This document shows, piece after piece, positions 35,335-45,186 of a stretch of 64,000 nucleotides of DNA. The notes under the pieces are model-generated. The model was given only the letters and a program-made list of their open reading frames with translations. It ran no database searches and had not been told where the DNA came from. Position 1 is the first letter of the stretch. Each line of letters opens with the position of its first letter. The stretch comes from Desulfitobacterium dehalogenans ATCC 51507 (GTDB lineage Bacteria; Bacillota; Desulfitobacteriia; Desulfitobacteriales; Desulfitobacteriaceae), in contig NC_018017.1 of assembly GCF_000243155.2 (NCBI RefSeq), positions 3,658,001 through 3,722,000 on the forward strand. The letters run 5' to 3'. The position numbers and the translations under genes were made by a program.

Positions 35335-36333
35335 TTATGTTGTACAGAACTCAGTAATCATCAACTCCAGCAAAAACTCGGGTTCCCCTTTTCCTGTCTT
35401 GATGGCTACATCAGTCTCCAGACAGGCTTGTAAGGCCCCGGATAATTGCTCCCAAGTCAGAAGTGCTGATTTTTGCCATATTTTCTGAGCTTCGAAGGGT
35501 TTTATACCGAGAAGATGGGGTGCTTCCTCAGCGCCCCGGCCTTGCCGGCGCATGGCACTTGCTCCCAGGAGTAAGCGAACCTGGCGGGATAACAGAGTCA
35601 ATACTTTTAAAGAATGTTCCTGCCGCAGCACTTGATGAAGTTTTTGGACCGCCACCTTTGTGGAACGGGCCGCTACAGCATCCAGAAGTTCAAACACAGT
35701 AGCCTCCACAGCCTGAGGTACCAGCAGCTTTATATCTTCAGCCCGAATTTCTTTGCCCTCCACATATAAGGCAAGTTTGTCCAGCTCTTGACTTAGGATC
35801 CCTACTTGATGTCCTCCCCATTCCAGAAGGAGAGCCTTGACTTGAGGCTTCATGGTTTTTTCCCGAGCGGCCAATTCCCGATCCAGCCAAGTCATCCATT
35901 CCTGCTGCCGCTTAGGGCTGCCGAATTCCAGAACCGCCCCCTTTTTCTCTATAGCTTTAAAGAACTTACGCCCACGATTCACATTTTGGGCAAGAAAAAC
36001 AAGACAAGTACCTGGGTTAGGATCTTCAAAATAGGTATAGAAGGGCTCCAAAGCGTCCCCCTGCCCATCCTGAAAATACGGAATGTCTTCTACAATAATC
36101 AGCTTACCGCCAAAAAAAGAGACCATATTGGCGATTTCCACAATCTGTTCCGGGTTGGTGGTTTTCCCGGATAGAACTTCTATCCCACTGCCCGAAGGAT
36201 CTTGGGCGAGATAACTGTTCTTTAATAAATGAAGAGCTTCTTGAATAAAAAAACGTTCCTCACCATACCAAAGGCTGACGGGAGGAATTTGATTTTTAGC
36301 AATCCCTTGCCGAACTTTATCCACTTCCCACAT
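35335..36333 (-). CDS. holA: DNA polymerase III subunit delta
   Basis: 332-residue clamp-loader subunit that opens the beta clamp. Begins MWEVDKVRQGIAKNQIPPVS; typical features are the LWYGEERFFIQEALHLL nucleotide-fold start (motif without functional Walker A), VEDIPYF, FLAQNVNRGRKFFKAIEKKG, the LDKLALYVEGKEIRAEDI helix and the C-terminal domain with AHP-type FEAQKIWQKS. GGAGGGG precedes the ATG. In Firmicutes it is next to comEC; here a C1-metabolism block separates them. Confidence 0.93.
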   Translation of the reverse strand: MWEVDKVRQGIAKNQIPPVSLWYGEERFFIQEALHLLKNSYLAQDPSGSGIEVLSGKTTNPEQIVEIANMVSFFGGKLIIVEDIPYFQDGQGDALEPFYTYFEDPNPGTCLVFLAQNVNRGRKFFKAIEKKGAVLEFGSPKRQQEWMTWLDRELAAREKTMKPQVKALLLEWGGHQVGILSQELDKLALYVEGKEIRAEDIKLLVPQAVEATVFELLDAVAARSTKVAVQKLHQVLRQEHSLKVLTLLSRQVRLLLGASAMRRQGRGAEEAPHLLGIKPFEAQKIWQKSALLTWEQLSGALQACLETDVAIKTGKGEPEFLLELMITEFCTT

Positions 36334-36379
36334 AATTGCCCCTCCTACCCTCCTATTTTAACCAAGGTGAAGTAAGAAA

Positions 36380-36413
36380 GCAAAAGAAAAGACCCCTCCA
36401 AAAACTGAAGGGG
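36380..36413 (-). terminator. Terminator of the PucR-type regulator gene
   Basis: Stem CCCCTTC / GGAGGGG with a short loop and a T-rich tail (TCTTTTCTTTT) on the minus strand, 92 bp past the stop. Confidence 0.6.
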
Positions 36414-36504
36414 CAAAAGAAAGAGGAGGAGAAAAGAGATGTTCCTTCCTATTCTTTCCACTCCCCATGTTTTTATACATTTGAATGTATAATTTTTTTA
36501 TATC

Positions 36505-38049
36505 TTATAACATATATTCAAGGAATTTACATGACAACATGATGTGGAAAATCTCATTTTCATCCATATTCCGGTTGCTGCAGTCAATGTCAACGAGATT
36601 TTTTATGATATTTAGCCGGTAGGTCAAGGTATTCCGATGAAGATGCATTTTTTCAGCTGCCAGAGATTTATTTTGTCCGAACTGAAAATAGGTGAGTAAT
36701 GTTTTAGCAAGCTCAGTGTCATTCTTCAGATCGTACTGATGCAGTAATTCAACCTTGGTATGAATAAATTGATTCTTCCCATTCTCAACAAATATAAATC
36801 GGCTGAGATGTCTGAACACATGATCGTTAAAGAAATGAATAGATACAGTATGATCTTGGTCCAGACCATATTTTATAGCCAAACTGCACTCATCATAATG
36901 CCGTTTCAAGTTTTTAAAATCATAGAATACCGAACTTACGCCGATCGTTAAGAAAAACTTTTTAACAAATAAGGATAGTTTGCCTTTTAGATGTTCACGG
37001 TCAAAGGCAAAATCGGTATGACGCAAGATCACGACCACGCCATCTTTATAATCCAAAATTATAGCTGCAGGAAAAACCCTGCTCAGCTCCTGCATAATAA
37101 TTTTTAAGAAGATGTCATCCTTCTGCATTTTATTTTGCATGAAATTCAAGCAGAAAAATTCATCAAAGACCTTCCATCCTTTGGATTGAAGACAATTGAT
37201 GATAATACTCTCTCTTACATAGATGTGATTTAATAACTGGTAAACAAAGGCATTGGAATTGGATGAGAGGATTTGGAGATCTGGAATAGTCTTTATTGCT
37301 TGCTCGAGAATGCTTTTAAAATGAGCCACAAGAGTGATCTGGCCTAAAGAAAAAGGTTGATTGACTTCAATAAGCTGTAGAGCCCCACATCTTTTTCCGG
37401 ACTGAAAGATATTTCCTATCAGATAAGTATAATTGTGCATAGGAAATTTAACGATAAAAGGCTGCTGTTCAGAATATTTTTTTTCTACCATTTTGAGAAA
37501 TTCACTGTATAAAGGGTGTTCATAGGAAAGATAGCCTTCAGCTAACAGTTCCCGCCAAATGGTATCTGTACAACTTTCCGGGATTACCCCGGCTGCCAGG
37601 ATCAAGGTATTAAGAGGGCCTATCAACATCATGGGGTTGTGAATCTCCTCCAAGGCAATATCAAAGAGATTTTTCATGGGTTTCTTAGCTATCATCGCCG
37701 AAAGCAATTTGTTGTTCCAATCATCATACTTCTTTTGAATACCGAAAATATGACCGGCGATCTCAACGGGTGTAAGGGAATCATTGAAACAGATTATATT
37801 GCACCGGTTGCGTTTGGCAAAATCAGGATCGAATAAGCCAACGGCGATCAGATTTACGTTTTCCAGTTTTCCCTCACAGGCAGCCAGGGCAGATGTAGTG
37901 GCTAAATACAGCGTGTCAGCTGAAAAGTCGTCGGATGTCTTGTCAAAAACCGCTATGGAGCGAATGGTGAGGTCAATTGAATCATTGAGATAAGATTGAG
38001 GGTTCAGATCCCTTAGCTCGTCCAGTAGAACATGCATATTTATATTCAA
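36505..38049 (-). CDS. PucR/CdaR-family transcriptional regulator
   Basis: 514-residue regulator. The N-terminal 250 residues resemble a PucR-type sensory/GAF-like region without a motif I can name; the middle (about 330-420) fits the GGDEF-like CdaR domain; the C-terminal helix-turn-helix of PucR type is clear (YFQFGQNKSLAAEKMHLHRN then TLTYRLNIIKNLV, about 450-490). GGGGAGG lies too close to the first ATG (38055) but 7 nt from a TTG at 38049, so I prefer the TTG. Divergent from focA with 248 bp between, so it probably controls the focA-fhs-fchA-folD block; effector unknown. Confidence 0.85.
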   Translation of the reverse strand: MNINMHVLLDELRDLNPQSYLNDSIDLTIRSIAVFDKTSDDFSADTLYLATTSALAACEGKLENVNLIAVGLFDPDFAKRNRCNIICFNDSLTPVEIAGHIFGIQKKYDDWNNKLLSAMIAKKPMKNLFDIALEEIHNPMMLIGPLNTLILAAGVIPESCTDTIWRELLAEGYLSYEHPLYSEFLKMVEKKYSEQQPFIVKFPMHNYTYLIGNIFQSGKRCGALQLIEVNQPFSLGQITLVAHFKSILEQAIKTIPDLQILSSNSNAFVYQLLNHIYVRESIIINCLQSKGWKVFDEFFCLNFMQNKMQKDDIFLKIIMQELSRVFPAAIILDYKDGVVVILRHTDFAFDREHLKGKLSLFVKKFFLTIGVSSVFYDFKNLKRHYDECSLAIKYGLDQDHTVSIHFFNDHVFRHLSRFIFVENGKNQFIHTKVELLHQYDLKNDTELAKTLLTYFQFGQNKSLAAEKMHLHRNTLTYRLNIIKNLVDIDCSNRNMDENEIFHIMLSCKFLEYML

Positions 38050-38297
38050 TTTCATGCCTCCCCATAAGTTCGATAGAGTTATTATATCTCTATTTTAAAG
38101 AAGATTCCAAATAAAATAGCAAATCTCGATTACTTCTTCAGCGGAGTTTAAGAATTTTAAACTATCAAACTTGTAGAAAAATATCGAAAAATCATAAAAA
38201 AGACTGTCAGTTATGAACAATGACGCTTTAATTAAAAAGTGCTATCCTGAACGGGAAGATAGGATATCGGATCTTTTGGGGGAAGGAGTGGCAAAGG

Positions 38298-39203
38298 ATG
38301 GCTAATATGTACTTGAGTCCCAAGGAGATAACAGAGGAGTATGTAGCGATCGGAAAAAAGAAGGCAAGTTCACCGGCTTACAAGCTGTTTATTCTGGGAA
38401 TACTGGCCGGAGCCCTTATCGCTTTTGCGTCAGAAGGTTCAAATGTTGCCATTCACACCTTGGATTCCGTTGGTTTAGGCAAAATGCTGGCTGGAATCAT
38501 CTTTGGGACAGGCCTTATGATGGTTGTCATTACCGGCGCAGAGCTGTTCACAGGCAATACCCTCATCGTCATTTCGTGTATTGAAAAGGAAGCCCGCTGG
38601 GTAGATATGTTAAGGAACTGGTCGATCGTCTATATCGGTAATTTTATTGGAGCGATAACCATTGTTTTATTTATTATCTATTCAGGCCAATTGAACTTTT
38701 CCGGAGGGCTCCTCGGAGGATTTACTATCAAAACGGCTGTTTATAAGACCGGATTAACCTTCAGCCAAGCACTTTTAATGGGGATTATGTGTAATTGGCT
38801 GGTATGTCTGGCAGTCTGGATGGCGGCTGCCGCCAAGGATATCGCGGGAAAAGTTTTGGCCATATTTTTTCCGATTATGCTCTTTATTACCTCCGGTTTT
38901 GAACACAGTATCGCCAATATGTATTATATTCCCGCTGGAATTATCGCCAAAATGAATCCAGTATGGGTTAAACAGGCAGAGGCCTTAGGTGTTACTGCGG
39001 CAAAGCTGGCCCACCTTAATTGGGAAAGCTTTATTGTCAATAATCTTATTCCGGTAACCTTGGGTAACATTATCGGCGGCGGTCTTTTTGTTGGCGTATT
39101 TTATTGGCTGGGCACCATGTACAAAGGAAGAACGGCATCTGCTAAAAAAGCAGATCACCTCCTGCCCGGAAAATTGGATAACGCCTTTGCAAAATCTAAA
39201 TAA
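38298..39203 (+). CDS. focA: Formate/nitrite transporter family channel (FocA-like)
   Basis: 301-residue FNT-family pentameric channel with six membrane segments plus broken helices. Landmarks: LGILAGALIAFASEGS, GAELFTGNTLIVIS with the first selectivity helix, MCNWLVCLAVWMAA, GFEHSIANMYYIPAGI with the gating His, and PVTLGNIIGGGLFVG. This pattern fits formate rather than nitrite channels, and the gene lies just upstream of formate-THF ligase, which supports formate import or export. GGAAGGAG lies 9 nt before the ATG. Confidence 0.9.
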   Translation: MANMYLSPKEITEEYVAIGKKKASSPAYKLFILGILAGALIAFASEGSNVAIHTLDSVGLGKMLAGIIFGTGLMMVVITGAELFTGNTLIVISCIEKEARWVDMLRNWSIVYIGNFIGAITIVLFIIYSGQLNFSGGLLGGFTIKTAVYKTGLTFSQALLMGIMCNWLVCLAVWMAAAAKDIAGKVLAIFFPIMLFITSGFEHSIANMYYIPAGIIAKMNPVWVKQAEALGVTAAKLAHLNWESFIVNNLIPVTLGNIIGGGLFVGVFYWLGTMYKGRTASAKKADHLLPGKLDNAFAKSK

Positions 39204-39236
39204 ATAGACCTAAATAATCAAGGGAGGAAAATCAAC

Positions 39237-40913
39237 ATGGCTTTTAAAAGTGATATCGAGATTGCCCAAGAATCCACAATGCTGCCTGTCTTGGAGCTCG
39301 CCGAAAAACTTGAGATTTCTGGGGACTATGTAGAATCCTATGGGAAGTACAAAGCAAAAATCAACTACAATCTCTTGAAAGAAAAAGAAAGCACACCCGA
39401 TGGCAAACTGATTTTGGTGACAGCCATTAATCCCACACCGGCCGGAGAAGGAAAAACAACAACCACCGTTGGTTTGGGGGATGCCCTCACTTATCTGGGC
39501 AAAAAAACCGTCATTGCTTTACGCGAACCCTCACTGGGACCTGTATTTGGGGTTAAAGGCGGAGCCGCCGGCGGTGGTTATGCACAAGTCGTCCCCATGG
39601 AAGATATCAACCTTCATTTTACGGGTGACCTTCATGCTATCGGCGCTGCCAACAACTTAATTGCAGCTTTGCTGGACAACCATATCTATCAAGGAAATGC
39701 CTTGGACATTGATGTGAGACGAATCACCTGGAAAAGATGTATGGATATGAATGATCGTCAGCTCCGATACATTAATGATGGTCTTGGCGGCAAAACCAAT
39801 GGCATGCCCCGGGAAGATGGTTTCGATATTACCGTGGCTTCGGAGATTATGGCCATTCTCTGCCTCTCCAGTGACTTAGACGATCTGAAGAAACGAGTAG
39901 AGAGAATCATCGTTGGCTATAATCGAAACGGTGAACCGGTAACTGCCGGTCAGCTGAAGGCTCAAGGAGCAGTTGCCGCCCTCTTAAAAGATGCTTTAAA
40001 ACCCAACCTTGTGCAAACCCTCGAGCATACCCCATCCTTTATTCATGGCGGCCCCTTTGCTAATATTGCCCATGGCTGTAATAGTGTCATGGCTACCAAG
40101 ATGGCCTTAAAACTCGGAGATTATGTCGTAACGGAAGCAGGCTTCGGTGCAGATCTTGGCGCCGAAAAATTCCTTGACATTAAATGCCGCTTAAGTGGCT
40201 TGGAACCGGATGCTGTGGTCATCGTCGCAACTGTCCGTGCCCTTAAATCCCATGGAGGCGTTGCCAAAGCAGATCTGAATCAAGAAAATCTGGAAGCCCT
40301 CAAGCAAGGTCTCCCCAACTTACTGAAACATGTGGAGAACATTACCGTTCATTTCGGACTTCCTGCTGTCGTAGCCATTAACCGTTTCCCGACCGATACC
40401 TTAGCTGAGGTTCAACTTATCGAAGAAGAATGCAAGAAACTGGGTGTCAACGTGGCCCTATCGGAGGTCTGGGAAAAAGGCGGAGCCGGCGGCGTAAAAT
40501 TAGCTGAAGAAGTTCTCAAGCTCGTCGATGAATCCAAAAACTTCACTTTCGCATATGACATCAATCTGGGCCTTAAAGAAAAGATTACAGCCATTGCCAC
40601 CAAAATCTACGGTGCTGACGGAGTAGACTTTATTGGTTCCAGCGCCAAGGATATCGAGAATATTGAAAGCATTGGTTATCGCAACATCCCGGTTTGTATG
40701 GCCAAAACTCAGTACTCTCTATCAGATGATCAGAAAAAGCTGGGACGTCCGACAGGTTTCAGAATATCCATCCGCAGTGTAAAAGTGTCGGCAGGTGCCG
40801 GTTTTGCTGTTGCGCTGACAGGTGATATCATGACCATGCCTGGATTGCCCAAAGTTCCGGCAGCTGAAAGCATTGATGTGGACAACACGGGTAAGATTTC
40901 CGGATTGTTCTAA
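39237..40913 (+). CDS. fhs: Formate--tetrahydrofolate ligase
   Basis: 558-residue enzyme making 10-formyl-THF from formate, THF and ATP (reversible; first step of the methyl branch of the Wood-Ljungdahl pathway). P-loop [18 protein letters not shown] near residues 66-83; [20 protein letters not shown] and [14 protein letters not shown] are the conserved active-site blocks. AGGGAGG precedes the ATG. Same transcript direction as focA, 33 bp away, and fchA-folD, 210 bp away. Confidence 0.97.
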   Translation: MAFKSDIEIAQESTMLPVLELAEKLEISGDYVESYGKYKAKINYNLLKEKESTPDGKLILVTAINPTPAGEGKTTTTVGLGDALTYLGKKTVIALREPSLGPVFGVKGGAAGGGYAQVVPMEDINLHFTGDLHAIGAANNLIAALLDNHIYQGNALDIDVRRITWKRCMDMNDRQLRYINDGLGGKTNGMPREDGFDITVASEIMAILCLSSDLDDLKKRVERIIVGYNRNGEPVTAGQLKAQGAVAALLKDALKPNLVQTLEHTPSFIHGGPFANIAHGCNSVMATKMALKLGDYVVTEAGFGADLGAEKFLDIKCRLSGLEPDAVVIVATVRALKSHGGVAKADLNQENLEALKQGLPNLLKHVENITVHFGLPAVVAINRFPTDTLAEVQLIEEECKKLGVNVALSEVWEKGGAGGVKLAEEVLKLVDESKNFTFAYDINLGLKEKITAIATKIYGADGVDFIGSSAKDIENIESIGYRNIPVCMAKTQYSLSDDQKKLGRPTGFRISIRSVKVSAGAGFAVALTGDIMTMPGLPKVPAAESIDVDNTGKISGLF

Positions 40914-40948
40914 TACGATATCCATCTGGATTATTTCATTGTTAGATT

Positions 40949-41050
40949 AGGCTGAGATGGCGGTCAACCTGCCGTCTCGGTCTCTCAGGGTATAGGGAAG
41001 AGGGTTCTACGAGACCTGGGCAAAAGGGTAGAGGATTTTAAGGAAATACC
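40949..41050 (+). other. Structured leader between fhs and fchA
   Basis: A 14-bp hairpin (40949-40981, arms GGCTGAGATGGCGG and CTGCCGTCTCGGTC, loop TCAAC) is followed by GGGTAT (40987-40992) pairing with ATACCC (41045-41050); inside lies TTCTAC / GTAGAG with loop GAGACCTGGGCAAAAGG. GAGACC in that loop can pair with GGTCTC at 40978-40983 as a pseudoknot or alternative to the first stem. No U-run follows, so not a classic terminator. No known riboswitch fits fully. Confidence 0.5.
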
Positions 41051-41123
41051 CGGGTGAAAAAGGTAGAGATAATAAAAACAAATGATGTTTTGAGACAGAT
41101 ATTGTGGAGAGGAGATGAGCGGG

Positions 41124-41762
41124 ATGCTTGAGTCAAGCGCTAAAGAATTTGTATCGGCCCTTTCATCAAAGGAACCTATACCGGGAGGGGGCGGAGCGTC
41201 GGCCTATGTGGGTTCCATGGGAATGGCTTTGGGGGTAATGGTCGGGAACTTGACAGTGGGTAAGAAGAAATACGCTGACGTTGAAGCGGATGTTAAGGTC
41301 TTAATGGAAAAAGGAGAAAAAGTCATCGCCAGATTCCAATCCCTCGTCACAGAAGATGCCGCAGCCTTTTACCCATTATCTCAGGCTTATGGGATGCCTA
41401 AAAATACCGAGGAAGAAATTCGCCGGAAAGAGGAAACCCTGCAGAAAGCCTTAGTCAATGCCACCCTGGTTCCTTTAGAGATCGCCCGTTGCTGTGCAGA
41501 GGGAATCGATCTTCAGGAGGAATTTGCTCAAAAGGGCACAAGAATTGCCATCAGTGATGTAGGTGTGGGGGTAGCCTTTTTGAAAGCGGCTTTGGAAGGG
41601 GCTAAACTCAATGTTCTGATCAATACCCAAATCATGAAAGATCAGGAATTTAAACGCAAAGTTGAAACAGAACTGATTGATCTTTGTGCGATCTATATAG
41701 CCAAAGCAGACCGGATATTTGCTGAAGTTCAAAATTCGATTACGGGAGGTAAATCGTCATGA
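41124..41762 (+). CDS. fchA: Methenyl-THF cyclohydrolase / formiminotransferase-cyclodeaminase family (FchA)
   Basis: 212-residue four-helix-bundle protein of the cyclodeaminase/cyclohydrolase family; in acetogens and Desulfitobacterium-like genomes FchA hydrolyses methenyl-THF to 10-formyl-THF. Conserved EPIPGGGGASAYVGSMGMALG at the N-terminus (residues 17-37), LVTEDAAAFYPLSQAYGMPK and the C-terminal SDVGVGVAFLKAALEGAKLNV block. GAGGAG lies 9 nt before ATG 41124, which I choose over ATG 41115 that overlaps the ribosome site. Overlaps folD by 4 nt. Confidence 0.88.
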   Translation: MLESSAKEFVSALSSKEPIPGGGGASAYVGSMGMALGVMVGNLTVGKKKYADVEADVKVLMEKGEKVIARFQSLVTEDAAAFYPLSQAYGMPKNTEEEIRRKEETLQKALVNATLVPLEIARCCAEGIDLQEEFAQKGTRIAISDVGVGVAFLKAALEGAKLNVLINTQIMKDQEFKRKVETELIDLCAIYIAKADRIFAEVQNSITGGKSS

Positions 41763-42616
41763 CCCAGATTCTTAATGCCAAGCCGGTTGTTCAGGCTATG
41801 AAGGAGAATCTCCGGCAGGAAGTTGCGGCATTAAAAGCTAAAGGAAGCGAGCCGACTCTTGGAATTATCCGGGTCGGCAGCCGTCCTGATGATGTGTACT
41901 ACGAAAATAACATCATTAAAAATTGTGAAGCTGTAGGAATTGCAACTAAGACCTACCCTCTCGATCTGAATATCAGCATGAACGATTTTACTGCTGTTAT
42001 GACTCAGGTTAATCATGATTCTGACCTTCATGGGATTATGCTTTTCCGGCCACTGCCCCAACAATTAGATGAAGAAGTCATTAAACATCTCATTTCTGCG
42101 GAAAAAGACATCGATTGCATGAGCCCCCTCAATCTGGAAAAGGTCTTTGAGGGGGATATGAGCGGTCTTTTACCCTGTACACCGGCAGCCGTCATGGAAA
42201 TCCTGCGTCATTATGAAATTGAGCTGAAAGGTGCCAATGCAGTGGTGATGGGGAGAAGCTTAGTTGTCGGAAAACCCTTGAGTATGATGCTTTTACAGGA
42301 AAATGCAACCGTAACCATCTGCCATTCCAAGACCAAAAGCATGCCAGAAGTGGCTAAAAATGCGGATATTGTCATTGCTGCCATGGGCAGGGCCAGAATG
42401 ATTGATGAGAAGTATGTTTCAGAAAACAGCATTGTGATCGATGTAGGAATTAATGATGCCGGGGATGGCAAGATTTGCGGTGACGTTGACTATGATGCTG
42501 TTGGGGACAGGGTCAAAGGGATTACTCCTGTGCCGGGAGGGGTCGGTTCAGTTACGACAGCCATTCTATTAAATAACTTAGTCAGAGCTTGTAAAAACCA
42601 AAGAGTTCAAAGTTAA
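41759..42616 (+). CDS. folD: Methylene-THF dehydrogenase / methenyl-THF cyclohydrolase
   Basis: 285-residue bifunctional FolD. Substrate lysine region YYENNIIKNCEAVGI, IMLFRPLPQQLDE, DIDCMSPLNLEKVF, and the NAD(P) binding part VVMGRSLVVGKPLSMMLL and CHSKTKSMPE; C-terminal TPVPGGVGSVTTAILLNN is the family signature. ATGA overlap with fchA implies coupled translation. Having both FchA and FolD is redundant for the cyclohydrolase step; FolD may act mainly as dehydrogenase. Its stop codon overlaps that of convergent comEC. Confidence 0.95.
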   Translation: MTQILNAKPVVQAMKENLRQEVAALKAKGSEPTLGIIRVGSRPDDVYYENNIIKNCEAVGIATKTYPLDLNISMNDFTAVMTQVNHDSDLHGIMLFRPLPQQLDEEVIKHLISAEKDIDCMSPLNLEKVFEGDMSGLLPCTPAAVMEILRHYEIELKGANAVVMGRSLVVGKPLSMMLLQENATVTICHSKTKSMPEVAKNADIVIAAMGRARMIDEKYVSENSIVIDVGINDAGDGKICGDVDYDAVGDRVKGITPVPGGVGSVTTAILLNNLVRACKNQRVQS

Positions 42617-45186
42617 TCTCTTCCGATGATAAACTCCATGGATATCTCATCGAATCTTATCTGAATGGTCCCATCCTCATCCGTCCTATAAACGGGGACC
42701 TGCCGCTCTCCCCAGTATTCGAGAACTTGGGGACTGGGATGTCCGAAAGAATTCTTCCCCACGGGAATCACCACGGCCCGGGGATTAATCCGATCCAGCA
42801 TCTCTGTCATTAAGGAATAGCGGCTGCCATGGTGGGGAATTTTAAGCAAATCCGCTTCAAAGTTCTGTCCCGATCTACAAATTTCTTCCATCTGTTCTTC
42901 TTCCATATCCCCCGTCAAGAGCACACTCTGTCCGGCTGAATTTTCCAAGTGCAAAACGAGAGAATTATTGTTCTCATCCGATTTGGTCCCCCTCAATACC
43001 TTGCCGGGTGCGATCACGGTAAGGGTGATATTAGAATCCAAGGCCATTTTATCTCCACGGGACAACCTTTTAATGGTCATCTTCTCCAGCATCCTGATTA
43101 GATCCCAGTCCAATCCGCCTTCTCCCCAACCATTCCGCAGGTTATCCCCTGCCCCATCCTCCTCAAAGGATTCATAGCTGAGCCATTCTAACCCGTCCTC
43201 AGGAATTCCGACCCAACCTACGGGAATGGTCTCAAAAATAGCACCAGCCCCACCCACATGATCGGCATGAGGATGAGTCAGGATAAGGGCATCTAATTGT
43301 TTAATTCCTCGCTGAAGGAGATAGGGTACAATAACCCGCTCCCCTGCATCAAAGGTGCCGGTCTTGGGCCCTGTATCCACCATAATTCGAGTTTCTCCCG
43401 GTGTCTCAATGAGAATGCAATCACCCTGACCCACATCAATAAAAGTTACTTGAAGAACATCCGGCGCATTCCAGGGACTCCATAAGAAAAGGAGCAGGAG
43501 AAGCACTGCCAGGATCCTTTCCCCTTTGATCCCCAGTCTTGCAAATTGTGCTCTTTCTCTAAATGCGACAAATACTCTAACCAAGCCAGGGGGCATTACC
43601 TTTTGCATGGCTACCACAAGAGGCCTTATAAAAATAAGCCCTCGTGCAACCCAAGGCAGGCTGTCCCGATACAAATTCCCTAGCTGTACTCTGAGCATAA
43701 AGCCAATTTTTGCCTTCCCGACAAGAAGCACGAGAAGCCAGCCGTACCAGCATACCCAAAAGAGAGTACCGGGATTCACCACCCATACATCCGCCCAGGG
43801 AAGCCGGGCCAATTGAATAAGAAATTCACTTACTCCATTCAACAGCCAAAGACTGACCTGAAATAGGGGCAGTGCAATCTGAGGGATGAAGGATAGAAAA
43901 ACAGCGAGGATTCCCAGTTCAAAGATACTCCCCAGGACAAATAAGGCCAGGAGATTGGCTAGGATGCCGATAAGGGATAATCGGTGAAAAACGCTAATCA
44001 TCAAGGGCAAGGTGGCAATTTGGGCGGCACAGGTCATGGAAAAAGCACTCCTTACAGACTTGGGCCAGCCCTTAACCCATTGCCCTTTTTCCAATTTATT
44101 ACTTAAGACAAGAATTCCCCAGGTGGCCATAAATGAAAGTTGAAACCCAATGTCCTTAAGGATTAATGGTTGCCAAATAAAGAGCAGAAAAGCCGCGATC
44201 AAGAGACCCCGGTAACCATTTGCCCTTCCAGTTTCTCTTCCCTTTCCTAATCTTCCTAACAAAACAAAAACCGACATGATCGTTGCCCGCAGAATCGGTG
44301 GGTTACCTCCACAGATCAGGGCATAAAAAGCCAATACGGCAATAGTTATTCCCACTCGCAAGGAGCGGGGCAGAAAGAACATAAAGTTCCAGCAAAGGAG
44401 AAGCAAAAAGGCCACATTAGAACCGGATGCTGAAAAGACATGGTATACACCCGTAATCCGATAGCTTTCCAAGGCTTCCTCAGGTATCCTGCTTGTATCC
44501 CCAAACACAATTCCTTCTAACAGCCCGGTTTGGTCTTGAGGATAGAGTGCTAAAAGTTCCTGTACATGGTTCCGAACCCGCCAGCTTAAGCCAGGATTCC
44601 CAGGCCTTAATATATCTGCCTCGCCTTGGGCTGTAATCCATCCCGAGAGACCACGAACAGCATTATACAGAGGATAATCAAATTGTCCCTGCGTTCCCGG
44701 AGGTTTGGGCTGCTCAATTTTCGCCGTAAATTCCAACGTATCCCCCGGTCGGACAAGATCCCACCCTTCAGGAAGATTCCCCTCGGAATCAAAATACACG
44801 CGAAGACTATAACTTTTTTGTGCAAGGGCGGACTCCTGGACAGTGATAGGTTCCAGAACTTCAAATAACCCTGCCGCTCCTTCCTCATGAAGAGACCAAT
44901 CTTTCAACTCCCCCACAACCTGAACAGGACTCAAGGTAAGAGGGGGAGCCAATTCAAATTTTCCCGTCTGCCCAAATCCAAAACCCACCAGGATACTTGC
45001 ACAAAGGATTAGTATTTCAGGCCACAGCTCAGGTCCAAAGAAATCCCGCGGTCTCCAGAAGACGATTCGAAGCAGCACCCATAGAAAAATCCCCAGAACC
45101 ATCCACCACATGGGTTCTGGGGTGTAAACTCCTATTAAACCGCCTATCAGTGAGGCGGTTAATTTTTTTATCCACGGATCCCTCAT
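42613..45186 (-). CDS. comEC: DNA internalization / competence protein ComEC
   Basis: 857-residue membrane channel/nuclease for DNA uptake. N-terminal membrane segments and OB-like part (QVVGELKDWSLHEEGAAGLF), central ComEC/Rec2 permease domain (VFSASGSNVAFLLLL, ICGGNPPILRATIMSVFVL), and a C-terminal metallo-beta-lactamase domain (FIDVGQGDCILIETPGETR, LILTHPHADHVGGAGAIFE, LLTGDMEEEQME, KIPHHGSRYS). Full length and without frameshift, so natural uptake machinery may be intact. ATG overlaps the comEA stop by 4 nt. Confidence 0.93.
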   Translation of the reverse strand: MRDPWIKKLTASLIGGLIGVYTPEPMWWMVLGIFLWVLLRIVFWRPRDFFGPELWPEILILCASILVGFGFGQTGKFELAPPLTLSPVQVVGELKDWSLHEEGAAGLFEVLEPITVQESALAQKSYSLRVYFDSEGNLPEGWDLVRPGDTLEFTAKIEQPKPPGTQGQFDYPLYNAVRGLSGWITAQGEADILRPGNPGLSWRVRNHVQELLALYPQDQTGLLEGIVFGDTSRIPEEALESYRITGVYHVFSASGSNVAFLLLLCWNFMFFLPRSLRVGITIAVLAFYALICGGNPPILRATIMSVFVLLGRLGKGRETGRANGYRGLLIAAFLLFIWQPLILKDIGFQLSFMATWGILVLSNKLEKGQWVKGWPKSVRSAFSMTCAAQIATLPLMISVFHRLSLIGILANLLALFVLGSIFELGILAVFLSFIPQIALPLFQVSLWLLNGVSEFLIQLARLPWADVWVVNPGTLFWVCWYGWLLVLLVGKAKIGFMLRVQLGNLYRDSLPWVARGLIFIRPLVVAMQKVMPPGLVRVFVAFRERAQFARLGIKGERILAVLLLLLFLWSPWNAPDVLQVTFIDVGQGDCILIETPGETRIMVDTGPKTGTFDAGERVIVPYLLQRGIKQLDALILTHPHADHVGGAGAIFETIPVGWVGIPEDGLEWLSYESFEEDGAGDNLRNGWGEGGLDWDLIRMLEKMTIKRLSRGDKMALDSNITLTVIAPGKVLRGTKSDENNNSLVLHLENSAGQSVLLTGDMEEEQMEEICRSGQNFEADLLKIPHHGSRYSLMTEMLDRINPRAVVIPVGKNSFGHPSPQVLEYWGERQVPVYRTDEDGTIQIRFDEISMEFIIGRD

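Noticed and set aside
40949-41060. ZTP (pfl) riboswitch before fchA-folD
   Set aside because: CCTGGGCA and the folate context fit, but the 5' GACTGGCG-type motif and the expected stem before CCTGGGCA are missing. Kept only as an unassigned structured element.
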